Assembly: GCF_017874735.1 (NCBI RefSeq)
Contig: NZ_JAGGLV010000011.1
Location: 62,001 to 126,000, forward strand
Length of the DNA stretch: 64,000 bases
Direction: 5' to 3'
Source: Paenibacillus silagei
GTDB taxonomy: Bacteria > Bacillota > Bacilli > Paenibacillales > Paenibacillaceae
Shown: one piece after another, positions 54,190 to 62,829 of the stretch
Layout of the letters: the number at the start of each line of letters is the position of its first letter
Position numbering within the stretch: the stretch's first letter is position 1
Notes under the pieces: model-generated
Database searches by the model: none
Told to the model about the DNA's origin: nothing
The model's input: only the letters and a program-made list of their open reading frames with translations
Position numbers and translations under genes: made by a program

Positions 54190-56334
54190 TCACATCGAAT
54201 CTAATCTCGCTTTATTTAATTGAGGATCTACTTTTACAAACACTCCAAACCCAAATGTATTTATTTCTAAAATGGATTGATAAACTTTTGAAGCTAACTC
54301 CGCGCCAACGTCCCCCCATTCGTCAATTAAAAGAACTAAACCAAACTCTGTATTATTTTTTTTTGATGCAAAGCTTCGAACGGTCATTGCAGAATCAGTT
54401 CCTCCGCTAATCCCTTCACTTGTACTTACCTTTCTATCTTTTATAAAAAACTGACGATTTTCGAAGTCATAACTTAATAAAGGATGTATTAATACATTAT
54501 TAGCATCCAAAACTTCAAAATAGTATTTACAACGTTCGTACATGTAATTATTAAACAATTGAAGTACTTCACTATGTAGATTTGTTTTCAAAGATGCTTC
54601 TGCAATCATTAAACTCGATTTACTTTCTGCTAAGTCTTCTACTTGAAGATATTCCGTTACAGCCCTGATATCTTGTAGAAACTTAGTCATTGTATTAATA
54701 TCTCTTAATTTTTTAGGAAGTAAAAATTTTCCTGAATTCATTTCAAGGCTCACTTCAAGTTCAATTTTGTAAGTGTTTAGATTAATTAATAATTGATCTT
54801 TATTTTCACCTGAATAGTCAAAATCAGTTTTTTCAATACATTTAAATAAATTCCTATAATTAATAAAATCTGTTCCCTTAGTTATTTTGTTAAGGAGTTC
54901 CTCAATCTGATCATTTTTTTGTACATTGACAATTTCATGACATAAAGCTATTAACTGATCTATGTTATTCAATAAATTTTCATAAAATACTTTAGAAGCT
55001 ATTAACCCTCGCTGGGACTCCTCTAAATCAACATACACTTTTAAGCTATATTCAATTCCATCTTTAGATTTTAATGTATATTCCCTTAAGTTTTGAATAT
55101 CCAAATGAATCTTTTTTAAAGTTTTTATATAAATTTCGTAGTCCCCTGTTGTATTAATAGTAATAGGCGAATTAAAAAACTTACCACTAATATTATGAAT
55201 AGCCATTTTTTTTATTTCTTTATTACTTCTTATACTAATTATTTCTATACCTTCCTCAGTACTTAAAAATCCTTCAGTTTCAATTAAGAAACTTTGAATT
55301 CTAAAAGGAAGATTCTCAATACTAAATCTATATGGAAGATCTGAATATGCATTTAAATTAAAAAGGTGATTATCTAGGGTAGATTTAATAGCAATCATAT
55401 TATTCTGGTTACCATTTATATTAAGTGAAATTTCCTGTAGTTTTACCATATACTCATTTTTCAATATAATAAGTTCATCTATTTTCTTGTTTTTAATATC
55501 CTCAGGGATATTTCGCTTCAATTGGATTACGCTATCAATAGATGGAAAATCCACTGTTATATCATTTAGTAAATTTATAGCTTTAATAATATAAGAAATT
55601 TCATTTTTTATTTGTGCTTCTTCCTTATAGTTATCTGAATAATTAATATTCTCCATAAACTTATTTACAGTAATCTCCACTTTATCCTTGATACTATCTA
55701 AAGTTATTATGAATTCATTTGTTATCTCTCTGTGTACTTGCCCAACAAAATTCCTTCCTTTAGAAACAAATTGCACATCAGCCAGTTCTAAATCATGTAC
55801 AATTGAAACGTACTTTTGAAATACTTCATTATAATCATTAAGATTCAAATTAATAACTTGTTGTTTCTCATACATTTGAATAGAAATTTCATTTTCTTTT
55901 TTTGTAAAGTGAAATGAAGCTGTCTGTGAGCTCAATGAAAAATCAACTTGAAATTTATTTCGAGAAAATAATTGTTTAGTAAGCTCATTTACTTTGCTAA
56001 CAAGTTGATTAGATGCTAACATGTGCTCTGCATCTATAAAATTATAATTTAGTATTAATGCAATTATAATAAGAGAAGTAGTTTTAAATCTTTGATTGGT
56101 CCCAGTCAACTCAAAAACTTTCCCAAAACCTTCACTTGAGAAAGAGATTCCTTCCCTTCCTTCAAGTCCTGTAAAAGAAAAATCAATATTTATATCACCG
56201 TAAATAATATCAGTTTCAGTAACTAATTCCTCAAAAACAGATTCCACAAATTCGGGTTGAATTTTTTCCTTACTAAAAAAATCTTTTGATAATTTTATTA
56301 GTTTGTCATTTAATACTACATTTTTAGGCGACAT
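54190..56334 (-). CDS. SMC/ABC-like ATPase of the SIR2 cassette
   Basis: A 714-residue protein. Near the N-terminus KVFELTGTNQRFKTTSLIII sits where SMC/RecF-type proteins carry Walker A. It reads GxxxxxKT, with the usual final Gly replaced by Phe. The middle is helical and probably coiled coil (about 190-330 and 440-600) around a small beta domain. At the C-terminus SEGISGGTDSAMTVRSFA resembles the ABC signature, and FGLVLLIDEWGDV (about 664-676) is a Walker B with the catalytic DE. The halves would join as in short SMC or Lamassu-type ATPases. The start ATG lies eight bases after AAGG and overlaps the end of the propeller gene. Whether it hydrolyses ATP is uncertain because of the altered Walker A. 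Confidence 0.65.
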   Translation of the reverse strand: MSPKNVVLNDKLIKLSKDFFSKEKIQPEFVESVFEELVTETDIIYGDINIDFSFTGLEGREGISFSSEGFGKVFELTGTNQRFKTTSLIIIALILNYNFIDAEHMLASNQLVSKVNELTKQLFSRNKFQVDFSLSSQTASFHFTKKENEISIQMYEKQQVINLNLNDYNEVFQKYVSIVHDLELADVQFVSKGRNFVGQVHREITNEFIITLDSIKDKVEITVNKFMENINYSDNYKEEAQIKNEISYIIKAINLLNDITVDFPSIDSVIQLKRNIPEDIKNKKIDELIILKNEYMVKLQEISLNINGNQNNMIAIKSTLDNHLFNLNAYSDLPYRFSIENLPFRIQSFLIETEGFLSTEEGIEIISIRSNKEIKKMAIHNISGKFFNSPITINTTGDYEIYIKTLKKIHLDIQNLREYTLKSKDGIEYSLKVYVDLEESQRGLIASKVFYENLLNNIDQLIALCHEIVNVQKNDQIEELLNKITKGTDFINYRNLFKCIEKTDFDYSGENKDQLLINLNTYKIELEVSLEMNSGKFLLPKKLRDINTMTKFLQDIRAVTEYLQVEDLAESKSSLMIAEASLKTNLHSEVLQLFNNYMYERCKYYFEVLDANNVLIHPLLSYDFENRQFFIKDRKVSTSEGISGGTDSAMTVRSFASKKNNTEFGLVLLIDEWGDVGAELASKVYQSILEINTFGFGVFVKVDPQLNKARLDSM

Positions 56335-58105
56335 ACTCATTACCTTCTTTCAAATCCTGTGAAGGAGACATATTGGATATTTGATATAAATTATCAGTAG
56401 AAGTAATAAAAAGACTTCCATAACCAGAACTCATAACATATTCTGAATGTTCATCATCTAACATGTACTCACTGCTAATTTCATATATACCTTCTTGTTG
56501 CCTCAGTGTCACGATTTCTTTATCATTTAAAATCAATGCATAAGTCCCATTACAGTTTATTGCATCAGTAATCAGCTTATTATTTGGCGCTTCAAACAAT
56601 ATACTATGACTAGTTGTACCATTTTCAAATACGATTCTTACCAATCTAGAATTAATAAGAATTACAATACTATTTGGACTTTCAGCCAACATATGATTAT
56701 TTTTCATTTCAGTCAGAGGTGTATACGCAATTGTAATCTGCGAACTAATAAGGACTTGTATTATTTTTGTCTCAGTCATAACAAAACATATATCATTAAA
56801 AGCAATTACTTTTTTGATATCCTCCATAAGAAAATCAGAAACATAGATTGGATTCTGCTCAGAATAATAAAATACATTAAGTTTACCCGTGGAAACTACT
56901 ACCAGATATTTATCCAGCAACAAAATATCAATATAGATTTCTGAATCATCTAAGTTCAGTATCTGCCTAAGTGTACCTGAATTATTATACTCATATATTT
57001 TTCCGTAATCTGTAAGGAAATAAACATAATCATTAATTGATTTAATAGATATTATATTCCCCTCAACAAAATCCATAAACCTGTTAACTCCGTCTTTTCC
57101 GAAAACAGAGAATTCATCATCCTGTCCAATTGCCAACATGTTATTTATTAAAACCGGCCCAGATACAACCTTTCCTGACAAAATAATTTCATTTGCTTTT
57201 TTCGTATTTAAATCATACAAAAGGGCTCTATTAGCATTGGTAAGCATGCATCCGAATCCTTTCCCTACGGTAAAGCGGCTTTTCGCATTGATTTTCGAAT
57301 AAATTTTTTGGGGAATAGCTATCTTATCACTTAGTGCGTAATCACTAAGGGTAGAATTCTTAGAATCAACATATTCGTGAGTCCATAAAGAAGTAAGCTT
57401 ATTCGTAATACTTACTACTTCTTCGTTTGACCTTTCTATTATTTTTTTAAGTAAATCTTTGTAGGAATCAGGCACAGTGTTTAAATAATCTTCAACATCA
57501 ATTGAGAACAAATTAGCCTTATCGTAAGATATAATTGCCAATTTTTGATCTACCATTTTTTCAATTAACTCTAATTGAATTTTAGTTTTAATGGATATTA
57601 GTACGCTTTCACTATCGCAATGAAAAATCCCTTTTACTAAACAATATGTGAATTCCTCTTTATTTATTACTTTTTGATAAAGGTTTTCGATTTCCATTTC
57701 AATTTCTTCTGTCTTAATCTCATTAAAAGACAATAATATATGCAATACTTTTTGTCTAATCTGAGGTGACATTATAAAATATAGTTCCTTAAACCGATTA
57801 AACTCGTTGATTAATCTGCAGGGAGTCGTTTCTAAAATTTCAAATAGTTGTTGTAAATCATTTTGTGTTAGCGTTGATTTCAATGAATGATAATAAATTA
57901 CAATTGAATCTAAAAAGTCACTACTTTTAGAGTTAAACAAACTTACAAATTCGTCATGTATCATCACAACCTCATTAGGTTTAAACAAATCGAATAAATC
58001 TCTATAAGGAACATTCATAGACATACAGAAGTATATAAGATATGCAAACCCCTTGAAATTTCTAATGATCTTTTCTGAGTTGTCGACGAGTTCATTTACA
58101 ACCAT
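56324..58105 (-). CDS. Helical plus beta-propeller protein, possible C-terminal part of a SIR2 fusion
   Basis: A 593-residue ORF. The first 270 residues are helical and unlike anything I know. The remaining 320 are repeated beta strands of the type GxVVSGPVLINNMLAIGQDDEF and DYVYFLTDYGKIYEYN, consistent with a WD40/PQQ-like propeller. The ATG has no recognisable ribosome binding site. The frame stays open for 26 further codons upstream, up to the A10 run at the end of the SIR2 gene. A -1 slip there gives a SIR2-helical-propeller protein of about 893 residues. The propeller would be a likely sensor or scaffold. Its stop overlaps the start of the ATPase gene. Confidence 0.65.
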   Translation of the reverse strand: MVVNELVDNSEKIIRNFKGFAYLIYFCMSMNVPYRDLFDLFKPNEVVMIHDEFVSLFNSKSSDFLDSIVIYYHSLKSTLTQNDLQQLFEILETTPCRLINEFNRFKELYFIMSPQIRQKVLHILLSFNEIKTEEIEMEIENLYQKVINKEEFTYCLVKGIFHCDSESVLISIKTKIQLELIEKMVDQKLAIISYDKANLFSIDVEDYLNTVPDSYKDLLKKIIERSNEEVVSITNKLTSLWTHEYVDSKNSTLSDYALSDKIAIPQKIYSKINAKSRFTVGKGFGCMLTNANRALLYDLNTKKANEIILSGKVVSGPVLINNMLAIGQDDEFSVFGKDGVNRFMDFVEGNIISIKSINDYVYFLTDYGKIYEYNNSGTLRQILNLDDSEIYIDILLLDKYLVVVSTGKLNVFYYSEQNPIYVSDFLMEDIKKVIAFNDICFVMTETKIIQVLISSQITIAYTPLTEMKNNHMLAESPNSIVILINSRLVRIVFENGTTSHSILFEAPNNKLITDAINCNGTYALILNDKEIVTLRQQEGIYEISSEYMLDDEHSEYVMSSGYGSLFITSTDNLYQISNMSPSQDLKEGNEYVA

Positions 58106-58164
58106 TTGATCTGGTATTACACCATTACTAATAAATTGTTGTGTTGCTTCATGTAAGAGTTTAT

Positions 58165-59004
58165 TTATTCTCTCATCATAACTTTTTTTTTTAAGTCTTC
58201 TAAAACTCTCTGTAGAATTTCATCTCTGCCTAATGCTATATGTTCTATGTTAAATTTTTCTTTTAAATACTTCAGTCTATACTTATTCATACCACCGTCT
58301 GGAATAACTATATAATGCTTTTGCTGTCCAATATTTTCATTTAAGGCTCTAATGCTAAAAAGTAAGTCTAACAAATCTTGATCCTCTAAACTAAAACCGA
58401 TAAATACACATGTATTTTCACGCATTATTGAAAAAAGTCGTTTCATCAGCGCATCATGAGTTCTTACCTTATAAAAATCTTCTGAAGTTAATACAATGTT
58501 GGACTCTGAGTTTATGCAACCATGAATTTTATATAATGTTTTATCGTTGCTGAACTCATCATTATAATGCCATGTTTGAATATGCTTGTTATATGTACTA
58601 AAATAATAATCCTCAATAAAAGTATCATAATTCGCTGAAAACAATAATTCACGTGGTTCATTCATTACTTTTAATATTTCACTCATCATTTTATGACTTT
58701 CTTTTATGCAGTAGTTATTATCAATATGTTCCTTTACCATTCCAATTAGTGCTTTTTTGTCTCTTACAACTTCTATATATTCAGATAATCTTAGTAAGTT
58801 ATCCTCATCTTCTAACCCTACTTGCTCAGCTAGTTCCTTGGCTATAACTTTAGCACTTCCTACGCCTAGTTGTTCACCAGGTAGTCTCATGGAAAATCCA
58901 GCTCCTAAGAAAAAGAACACTCCACCAGAATTAAAGCCCTTCATTTTTCTTAACAATCCATCAACTATATGTCTAACTGCTAATTTCATTTCTAATTCGT
59001 CCAT
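58165..59004 (-). CDS. SIR2-like (SIR2_2) NADase-type protein
   Basis: A SIR2-fold protein of 279 residues. GAGFS (34-38) begins the NAD-binding Rossmann fold; SANYDTF (Asn near 125, Asp near 127) and KIHGCI (His near 161) hold the catalytic residues, and VFIGFSLEDQDLLDLL follows. Such SIR2 domains in bacterial defence proteins deplete NAD+ after infection. Deacetylase-type zinc Cys pairs are absent. The start is ATG six bases after AGGTG. The frame ends ten codons after a tract of ten A (LEDLKKK), where a -1 shift leads into the propeller ORF. Divergent from an adenine methyltransferase gene. Confidence 0.85.
   Translation of the reverse strand: MDELEMKLAVRHIVDGLLRKMKGFNSGGVFFFLGAGFSMRLPGEQLGVGSAKVIAKELAEQVGLEDEDNLLRLSEYIEVVRDKKALIGMVKEHIDNNYCIKESHKMMSEILKVMNEPRELLFSANYDTFIEDYYFSTYNKHIQTWHYNDEFSNDKTLYKIHGCINSESNIVLTSEDFYKVRTHDALMKRLFSIMRENTCVFIGFSLEDQDLLDLLFSIRALNENIGQQKHYIVIPDGGMNKYRLKYLKEKFNIEHIALGRDEILQRVLEDLKKKVMMRE
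58183..58192 (-). other. A10 slippery tract at the SIR2/propeller junction
   Basis: The sense strand reads CTT, ten A, then GTTATG. In the SIR2 frame the codons are TTA-AAA-AAA-AAA-GTT. Shifting back one base gives AGT-TAT-GAT-GAG and an open frame straight through to the propeller ORF. Runs of nine or more A promote transcriptional slippage and include the ribosomal slippery heptamer A-AAA-AAA. One extra A in the genome would also fuse the frames. Confidence 0.7.
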
Positions 59005-59181
59005 TGTCATCACCTATGCCCCAGTTTTTAATCTAAAATTTCATGTATTACAACTTTCTACAAAAAATGACTAAACCCTCTTTTAAAAATAAGCCCCTCA
59101 AGGGTTACGTTAGTTTATATTTTGGTCCCTAAAAGCATTTTGTGTTAGAATTATTACTATTACATTCAAATGAGGGAAAGC

Positions 59182-60009
59182 ATGAAAAATAAGAATGAAA
59201 AAAACACAAGATCTCCATTAAGATTTCCTGGTTCTAAAAGTAAGGTGATTAAAAAACTACATCCTTTCCTAAGTATAGATCATGATGAATACAGAGAGCC
59301 TTTTGTTGGAGGAGGGGCTATTTTTTTTGCAAAACAAAAGGCTTCTCATAATTGGTTAAACGATAAAGATGAAAATATTACCCATTTATTCGAAGTTATG
59401 AAAACACAGCCCTATGATTTATGTGAAATGGTTTTAAAGACACAACCAACTGTTGAACTGTGGCAAAAATATCGTTTGGAAAGAGAACAAATTGATTTAT
59501 ATGATCCTCTTGAAAGAGCATTTCGCTTTTTATTTTTTAACAGGACTAATTACTCAGGAATCTATAACGCTAATCCTATCGGTGGAATTGAGCAAAAATC
59601 GCAATATAAAATCTTTTGTCGTTGGAATCCAGAAATGCTCTGTAATTTAATTTTAAAGTGTTCACAAAAACTAATTGATACTAGGATTACAAATTTTGAT
59701 TTTAGGAATGTAATTACTAAAGAGGGTGAGAATGTTTTTTTAATGATTGACCCTCCTTATTATAAAAAGGGGAGTAGTTTATATCCTGTATACATGACCC
59801 CAGAGGAACATTTACAGTTAGCCGAATTACTTAGAGAAAGTAGGCATTCATTTTTGTTAACCATAGATGATTGTCCTGAAATTAGAGAAATGTATAGCTG
59901 GGCACAAATAATATTACCGCGCGAATGGCACTATACCATTAACTCAAAAAAGAGTGATAATATCGGAAAAGAACTTTTTATTACTAATATAAACATTATA
60001 GTCCCATAA
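59182..60009 (+). CDS. D12-class N6-adenine DNA methyltransferase (Dam/DpnM-like)
   Basis: A 275-residue methyltransferase: RFPGSKSKVI (motif X), REPFVGGGAIFF (motif I, SAM binding) and LMIDPPYY (motif IV, catalytic, about 187-193) in the order of alpha-class Dam/DpnM enzymes. The order of motifs is intact and the length normal. GAGGG lies five bases before the ATG. No cognate endonuclease is recognisable nearby; it diverges from the SIR2 cassette with about 180 bp between. It could mark host DNA for that system or be an independent solitary methyltransferase. The target site (GATC in relatives) is a guess. Confidence 0.88.
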   Translation: MKNKNEKNTRSPLRFPGSKSKVIKKLHPFLSIDHDEYREPFVGGGAIFFAKQKASHNWLNDKDENITHLFEVMKTQPYDLCEMVLKTQPTVELWQKYRLEREQIDLYDPLERAFRFLFFNRTNYSGIYNANPIGGIEQKSQYKIFCRWNPEMLCNLILKCSQKLIDTRITNFDFRNVITKEGENVFLMIDPPYYKKGSSLYPVYMTPEEHLQLAELLRESRHSFLLTIDDCPEIREMYSWAQIILPREWHYTINSKKSDNIGKELFITNINIIVP

Positions 60010-60336
60010 TTTTCAATTCTCTACTCAATTCAAAAACTAAAATCAATGTATTTAATATAATTCATGTTCCTGTAAGAATTCATCTTTAAAAACACAAATC
60101 TTCAACACTTTTGTAAAGCAATCTTCGAAAATTATATTAACTTTGATATATAATTTCATTTATGCGGTAAGTATTCGTAATGTATCTACCATATTTATTC
60201 TATCCTTAAATACTCCATAAGATCTACTGCCAAGTTATTTTATGGAGTATAAATAATTAAAGTACGATACTTAATTGGTTAATCACCTCTGTAACAATAT
60301 CAAAGGGATATAACTCTCCATCGCCCTCCATTAGCT
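60010..60336. other. AT-rich gene-free stretch with an inverted repeat
   Basis: No gene is seen. ATACTCCATAA (60210-60220) pairs exactly with TTATGGAGTAT (60240-60250) around a 19-base loop. The stretch marks the return from AT-rich island sequence to more balanced composition at the nuclease-helicase gene. Confidence 0.5.
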
Positions 60337-62229
60337 CTATCCCCAAATCACCGCCAAACTTTGGATAGCCAACCGCCTCTGCAAGTACGCCTTCAGATGA
60401 GGATCAACACAGTAGATATAGCACCCCTTCGTTCCCCGGGTCATTAGGGTCCGGTAGGTGTTGCGGATAATCTGGTCGGCTATGCGGAGGGCTTCGTCCT
60501 TGTCTTTTTTGTACAGGGTCTTGAAGCCTGACAGGGACTTATCTGTCTTCGCACGCTTGAAGGGGTCGGTGATGATCCGGTTGTTCTCATAGCGCATATC
60601 TTCGCCGATGATCACTCCGACATAGTCGAACTCCAGGCCCTGTGAGGTGTGGATGCAGCCTACTTGCTCGATGGATTCAGGGTCAATTGCCCAGGTGGTG
60701 GTGTTGCTCAGGTTCCAGCTCATGAAGAATTGGTACTGGTCTAAGTGAATATCATGAACGCCTGGATTGTTCTTGCCATCGCTCTTCCAGTCCCAGCAGT
60801 AGCCGGCAAGCATTCGGGCCTTGTTATTGATCTGATTCTTACTGAAAATTTCGTCCCGCAGCTTATTGGGGTCATCGTAGAGCCGGATGTCATACTCGAA
60901 GTCGAAGCCGTCTGCATTCGCCGTTTCACGAATTTCGAGCACATCATCCAGCCATGCCAAATATCCGTCCGAGCCATTGCACCGGAATTGGGAGGCTAAT
61001 GTCATCTCTGTAATTTCCGCATCCATCAGCTCCGCATAGTGTCTAATCTGCTCCTTGCTGCCTACATCGTGCATAGCAATCTTCTGATATTCATCAATGA
61101 AGAATACCGAGAACCGGGAAGCGCGGATGATCTCCATCGTCTGGTTGATCCCTTTATTTTTGAACAGGCCGGACTTCTCATTCAAGCGGTGCGCCTCGTC
61201 CACAATCAGGCAATCGAATTCATTGGGCAATGCCTCATAATACACGCCTGAGCCTTTGAACAGGTTATCGATGACCGCTTTCTTCACGTTTTTCTGGAGC
61301 TTCTTCATATACACAGAACGCGGTGCGCTATTCTTGGTTACATATTGGCAGACGAGTTCCCGGGCGGTAAGCTCTACCAGCAGATTAATGCCAAGCACCG
61401 ACTTCCCTGTCCCCGGCCCGCCTTCGACAATCAGGACTTGCTTTTTCCCCGATCGGGCTTGCTTCGCTAATCTCAAAGCTTCTTGATAAACAACATCCTG
61501 ATCGTCGATCATAATGAATTCCTGGTTTCCCTGGAGCATACTGAGGAGTGCATCCTGCAGCGATTTGGAGGGTTTAATTTTGCCGTGCTCTATAAGGTAT
61601 AGTGATTTGCTTCTGTCGGTCTTTTTAATGTAGGTCGTGATAAACCCTCTTAGCTTCAGAGCATCTCCCTTGGAGAAAATCGGCGCTTCCTCAATGTATG
61701 GGTCGTAGACAGGGTGCAATAAGGGATCATTATCTTTCTGAATATAGTTATGTAGATACGCACAAGGATAGAGCTGGACCGCTTCGTTCTGCACGCTCTC
61801 ATTGTAATCATGAATTAGTCTGGCATAGGACCATGCCTGCTTCGAAGGATGCTGTGTGCTTGTCTTGGTTCTATTAAAAAAGGTTCTGACCAGACCATCC
61901 GCATCCTCAACCGTCTCCACTTCTGTCCATTGCTTAAGCTCAATGATCACAACGGAGTATTGATCCTGTTCATTCAAGCCTGTAATCATGAAGTCGACTC
62001 TTCTTGGTTGCGCTGGAATCCTATATTCTATCGCGATTCCTGCGTCATCTGGAATGTCCGAGGTGTTCAGTACTTTATATAGATAGTTCATGGAATTGTT
62101 CCAGGCGTTGATTTCGCCCATGGCAACCCTGCCGATTTTTTGGACGTACTGGTTATGAATCTTTACCGCGATCGTATCTTCGGTCACATCATCCATAAAT
62201 TGCTGCTTGGTCGATTCATAGATAATCAT
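60337..62229 (-). CDS. DUF2075 helicase with N-terminal PD-(D/E)xK-like nuclease domain
   Basis: A 630-residue protein. The N-terminal 200 residues hold RRVDFMITGLN (Asp near 79) and VVIIELKQW (Glu 97, Lys 99), a plausible PD-(D/E)xK nuclease core. The helicase part has Walker A EGGPGTGKSVLG (about 270-277), Walker B CLIVDEAHR, motif III-like FFIDEYQKI and C-terminal HTSQGLEFDYVGVIIG and NTYRTLMTRGTKGCYIY, as in DUF2075/superfamily 1 proteins. Nuclease-helicases of this kind occur in phage-defence islands. It follows a MazG-type gene in the same operon (19 bases apart). Confidence 0.85.
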   Translation of the reverse strand: MIIYESTKQQFMDDVTEDTIAVKIHNQYVQKIGRVAMGEINAWNNSMNYLYKVLNTSDIPDDAGIAIEYRIPAQPRRVDFMITGLNEQDQYSVVIIELKQWTEVETVEDADGLVRTFFNRTKTSTQHPSKQAWSYARLIHDYNESVQNEAVQLYPCAYLHNYIQKDNDPLLHPVYDPYIEEAPIFSKGDALKLRGFITTYIKKTDRSKSLYLIEHGKIKPSKSLQDALLSMLQGNQEFIMIDDQDVVYQEALRLAKQARSGKKQVLIVEGGPGTGKSVLGINLLVELTARELVCQYVTKNSAPRSVYMKKLQKNVKKAVIDNLFKGSGVYYEALPNEFDCLIVDEAHRLNEKSGLFKNKGINQTMEIIRASRFSVFFIDEYQKIAMHDVGSKEQIRHYAELMDAEITEMTLASQFRCNGSDGYLAWLDDVLEIRETANADGFDFEYDIRLYDDPNKLRDEIFSKNQINNKARMLAGYCWDWKSDGKNNPGVHDIHLDQYQFFMSWNLSNTTTWAIDPESIEQVGCIHTSQGLEFDYVGVIIGEDMRYENNRIITDPFKRAKTDKSLSGFKTLYKKDKDEALRIADQIIRNTYRTLMTRGTKGCYIYCVDPHLKAYLQRRLAIQSLAVIWG

Positions 62230-62248
62230 AGAGCTCTCCCCTATTCAT

Positions 62249-62578
62249 TCACTGCTGTGTACTTTTATGTGCTCTTCCCTTGGAGCTGGATATGGGGTAT
62301 TTCTTCGCGTTTTTGTCTATCTTCTGGAGGATAGCATCCTTAACATCGATTTGCAGATCATGCGCGAGCGTTAGCGTGTAGATGAGAATATCCGCAATTT
62401 CGTCCTGCATGTCGGAGTAATGCTGCTCTATAGCCTGCTGGCTGTTCTTCCATTGAAAAAGCTCCAGCAGCTCGCTAGACTCCAGCGTGATCGAGAGCGC
62501 CAGATCCTTGGGATCATGGAATTGCTTCCAGTCCCTATCGTCACGGAATTGAATGATTCTCTGCATTAATTCGTCCAT
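62249..62578 (-). CDS. MazG-type nucleotide pyrophosphohydrolase
   Basis: A 109-residue protein: LMQRIIQFRDDRDWKQFHDPKDLALSITLESSELLELFQWK carries the ExxE part and DEIADILIYTLTLAHDL the ExxD part of the MazG metal site. It matches the short MazG-like/RS21-C6 type that degrades dCTP-like or non-canonical nucleotides. GGAGG lies five bases before the ATG; longer starts lack one. Co-directional with the nuclease-helicase downstream and probably in one operon with it. Confidence 0.9.
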   Translation of the reverse strand: MDELMQRIIQFRDDRDWKQFHDPKDLALSITLESSELLELFQWKNSQQAIEQHYSDMQDEIADILIYTLTLAHDLQIDVKDAILQKIDKNAKKYPISSSKGRAHKSTQQ

Positions 62579-62776
62579 GTGTACCTCCGCCCAGTGGGTC
62601 AAATTCAATTTTCCACAATTTCTCTGTATGTAATGATGATAGCCCAATCCTTAATGTAAATCTATGATATTCCTAAAATTACACAGAAAAGGACTCCTTT
62701 TCATTAGAAGCCCCATAGCGAGAAGAACCTTTGACTGTGAAGATCATTAGCTAATGTAATATAAACTACTAAATGA

Positions 62777-62782
62777 TATAAT
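62777..62782 (+). promoter_or_regulatory. -10 promoter element of the cytosine methyltransferase gene
   Basis: TATAAT is a perfect -10 hexamer 48 bases before the ATG. A convincing -35 was not found. Confidence 0.45.
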
Positions 62783-62795
62783 GTCAGAAAATAAG

Positions 62796-62811
62796 CAATC
62801 TTGTAAGATTG
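62796..62811. promoter_or_regulatory. Operator-like inverted repeat before the cytosine methyltransferase gene
   Basis: CAATCTT-GT-AAGATTG is a perfect palindrome with seven-base arms lying between the -10 element and the ribosome binding site. Position fits autoregulation by the methyltransferase or a controller protein. Confidence 0.45.
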
Positions 62812-62829
62812 TTTGTATCGGAGGAAGAT

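Noticed and set aside
54190-56334. Von Willebrand A domain at the C-terminus of the large cassette protein
   Set aside because: The stretch around VLLIDEWGDV first suggested a MIDAS-like strand, but the preceding SGG signature and the N-terminal P-loop-like site fit an SMC/ABC ATPase better.
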